From the NCBI GenBank assembly GCA_947097535.1, contig CAMURM010000077.1, forward strand, positions 1 through 7,011: a stretch of DNA of 7,011 nucleotides. The letters run 5' to 3'. The position numbers and the translations under genes were made by a program. Shown here piece by piece: positions 6,186 through 7,011 of the stretch (the first letter of the stretch is position 1; each line of letters begins with the position of its first letter). The stretch is from an uncultured Selenomonas sp. Lineage in GTDB: Bacteria; Bacillota; Negativicutes; Selenomonadales; Selenomonadaceae. The notes beneath the pieces were generated by a model that saw only the letters and a list, made by a program, of their open reading frames with translations, had not been told where the DNA came from and searched no databases.

Positions 6186-6206
6186 TGCCTCTTTTTGTTG
6201 TATATT
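6178..6206 (+). promoter_or_regulatory. Sigma-A/sigma-70-type promoter for the amino acid permease
   Basis: TTGGCA (6178-6183) and TATATT (6201-6206) each match five of six consensus bases and are separated by an ideal 17 bases. Transcription would start near 6213, giving a leader of about 70 bases before the ATG at 6284, too short for a T-box. The -35 lies in the second copy of the tandem repeat, and TACACTGTA (6212-6220), a 4+1+4 palindrome, overlaps the expected start site. Confidence 0.7.
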
Positions 6207-6283
6207 GAGCGTACACTGTAATCGTGCAGATATTCTTAGGGGGTTTTATAAGCTATTCTACGGAAGGTTGTGTTATCAAGGCC

Positions 6284-7011
6284 ATGAATGGGACGCAGAT
6301 GAACAGAGGGTTGAAGAACAGGCATGTGCAGATGATTTCCCTCGGCGGGATCATCGGCAGCGGCTACTTCCTCGGCACGGGCTACGTGCTGGAAAAGGCG
6401 GGGCCGGCGGCGATCCTTGCGTATCTTTTGGGCGGCGCCATCGTGCTTTGCGTCATGCTCTCTTTAGCGGAGCTGGCGGTCGCCAAGCCTGTTTCGGGCT
6501 CCTTCGTCACCTATGCACGCGAGAATATTTCCTCGACGTGGGCGTGTGGCGTGGGCTGGGCTTATTGGCTCAACTGGATGGCGTATGTGCCGTCCGAGAT
6601 GATTGCCGCTGGCATCATCATGAATAACTTCGTGCCCGAGGTCAGCCAGCTCTGGTGGGCTGTGTTCTTCGGTCTTGTCGTGACCGTCCTGAACCTCTTC
6701 CGCGTCGATAAATTCGGCGAGAGCGAGTTCTGGCTTTCCCTCGTGAAGATTTCCGCCCTGATCGCCTTCAGCGTCGTCGCGGCGCTCATCTGTCTGGGAC
6801 TCTTCGGCGGCGAGGGCTTCATCGGCACGCGCATCCTTCTGTCGAGCGGCGGCTTCACGCCGAACGGCTGGTGGGCGATCGTCCTGACGATGGTCATCAT
6901 CCTCGTGAACTTCCAGGGCACGGAGATCATCGGCCTCGCCGCCGGCGAGTGCAAGGAGCCGGAAAAGAGCATCCCCATCGCCGTGCGCAACGTGACGTGG
7001 CGCATCATCGC
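6284..7011 (+). CDS. APC-superfamily amino acid permease, 3' partial
   Basis: The first 242 residues of an inner-membrane, cation-coupled amino acid transporter of the AAT type (AroP/LysP/YvbW-like); the frame is still open at the right edge. The start MNGTQMNRGLKNRHVQMISLGGIIGSGYFLG resembles the N-terminus of AroP-like permeases, with the glycine-rich break of helix 1 (about 21-31). Hydrophobic segments lie at roughly 17-37, 42-65, 85-112, 124-140, 150-172 and 197-217. The segment NFQGTEIIGLAAGECKEPEKSIPIAVRNV (209-237) is the typical helix 6 and loop motif of the family. ATG 6284 is preferred from this N-terminal match, though its only nearby site is CAAGG 2 bases upstream; an in-frame ATG at 6299 has GGGA 5 bases before it. 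The substrate cannot be read from this part. It is divergent from hicA and has its own promoter. Confidence 0.85.
   Translation, partial: MNGTQMNRGLKNRHVQMISLGGIIGSGYFLGTGYVLEKAGPAAILAYLLGGAIVLCVMLSLAELAVAKPVSGSFVTYARENISSTWACGVGWAYWLNWMAYVPSEMIAAGIIMNNFVPEVSQLWWAVFFGLVVTVLNLFRVDKFGESEFWLSLVKISALIAFSVVAALICLGLFGGEGFIGTRILLSSGGFTPNGWWAIVLTMVIILVNFQGTEIIGLAAGECKEPEKSIPIAVRNVTWRII

Noticed and set aside
6207..6283. T-box or other amino acid riboswitch before the permease
   Set aside because: The leader is only about 70 bases with no T-box sequence and no terminator/antiterminator pair.
6178..6627. 149-codon plus-strand frame starting at the permease promoter
   Set aside because: It begins in the -35 box and overlaps the permease in another frame; its product has no membrane or domain pattern, while the 6284 frame gives an unmistakable permease.

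Overview
The window reads as ordinary chromosomal sequence from a GC-rich bacterium with strong Shine-Dalgarno sites, tightly packed genes and Rho-independent terminators. The secreted SGNH protein, type II NADH dehydrogenase and Firmicutes-like permease would suit a diderm Firmicute of the Negativicutes (Selenomonas-like). That placement is a guess from codon and base style, not from a marker gene.

Layout, left to right. (1) Positions 2-1327 (+) carry the 3' part of a superfamily 2 helicase resembling the R subunit of type I restriction enzymes. It stops right after the last helicase motif, so the usual C-terminal region is absent. (2) Twelve bases later is a glyoxalase I-type VOC protein (1340-1735), whose stop codon lies inside the loop of a clear intrinsic terminator. 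(3) After a structured leader comes a two-gene unit: a type II NADH:quinone oxidoreductase (1884-3194), overlapping by TTGA a secreted protein with two fibronectin-III-like repeats and a C-terminal SGNH/GDSL esterase domain (3191-4693). (4) A large, nearly perfect hairpin (4724-4777) fills the gap between convergent genes. (5) The minus strand holds, in transcription order, HicA toxin (6070-5873), HicB antitoxin (5856-5452) and a YigZ/IMPACT-family protein (5437-4793), with gaps of 16 and 14 bases. (6) Divergent from hicA, a good sigma-A-type promoter (6178-6206), whose -35 box lies in a 22-bp tandem repeat, drives an amino acid permease (6284 onward) that runs off the right edge.

The genes do not form one pathway. 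They cover defence or its remnant (helicase), methylglyoxal detoxification, respiratory NADH oxidation coupled to an envelope esterase, a toxin-antitoxin module beside a housekeeping gene, and amino acid uptake. I do not see a convincing new multi-gene system. The most interesting points are the tandem-repeat promoter of the permease, the truncated helicase with a divergent motif III, and the translationally coupled NDH-2/SGNH pair.
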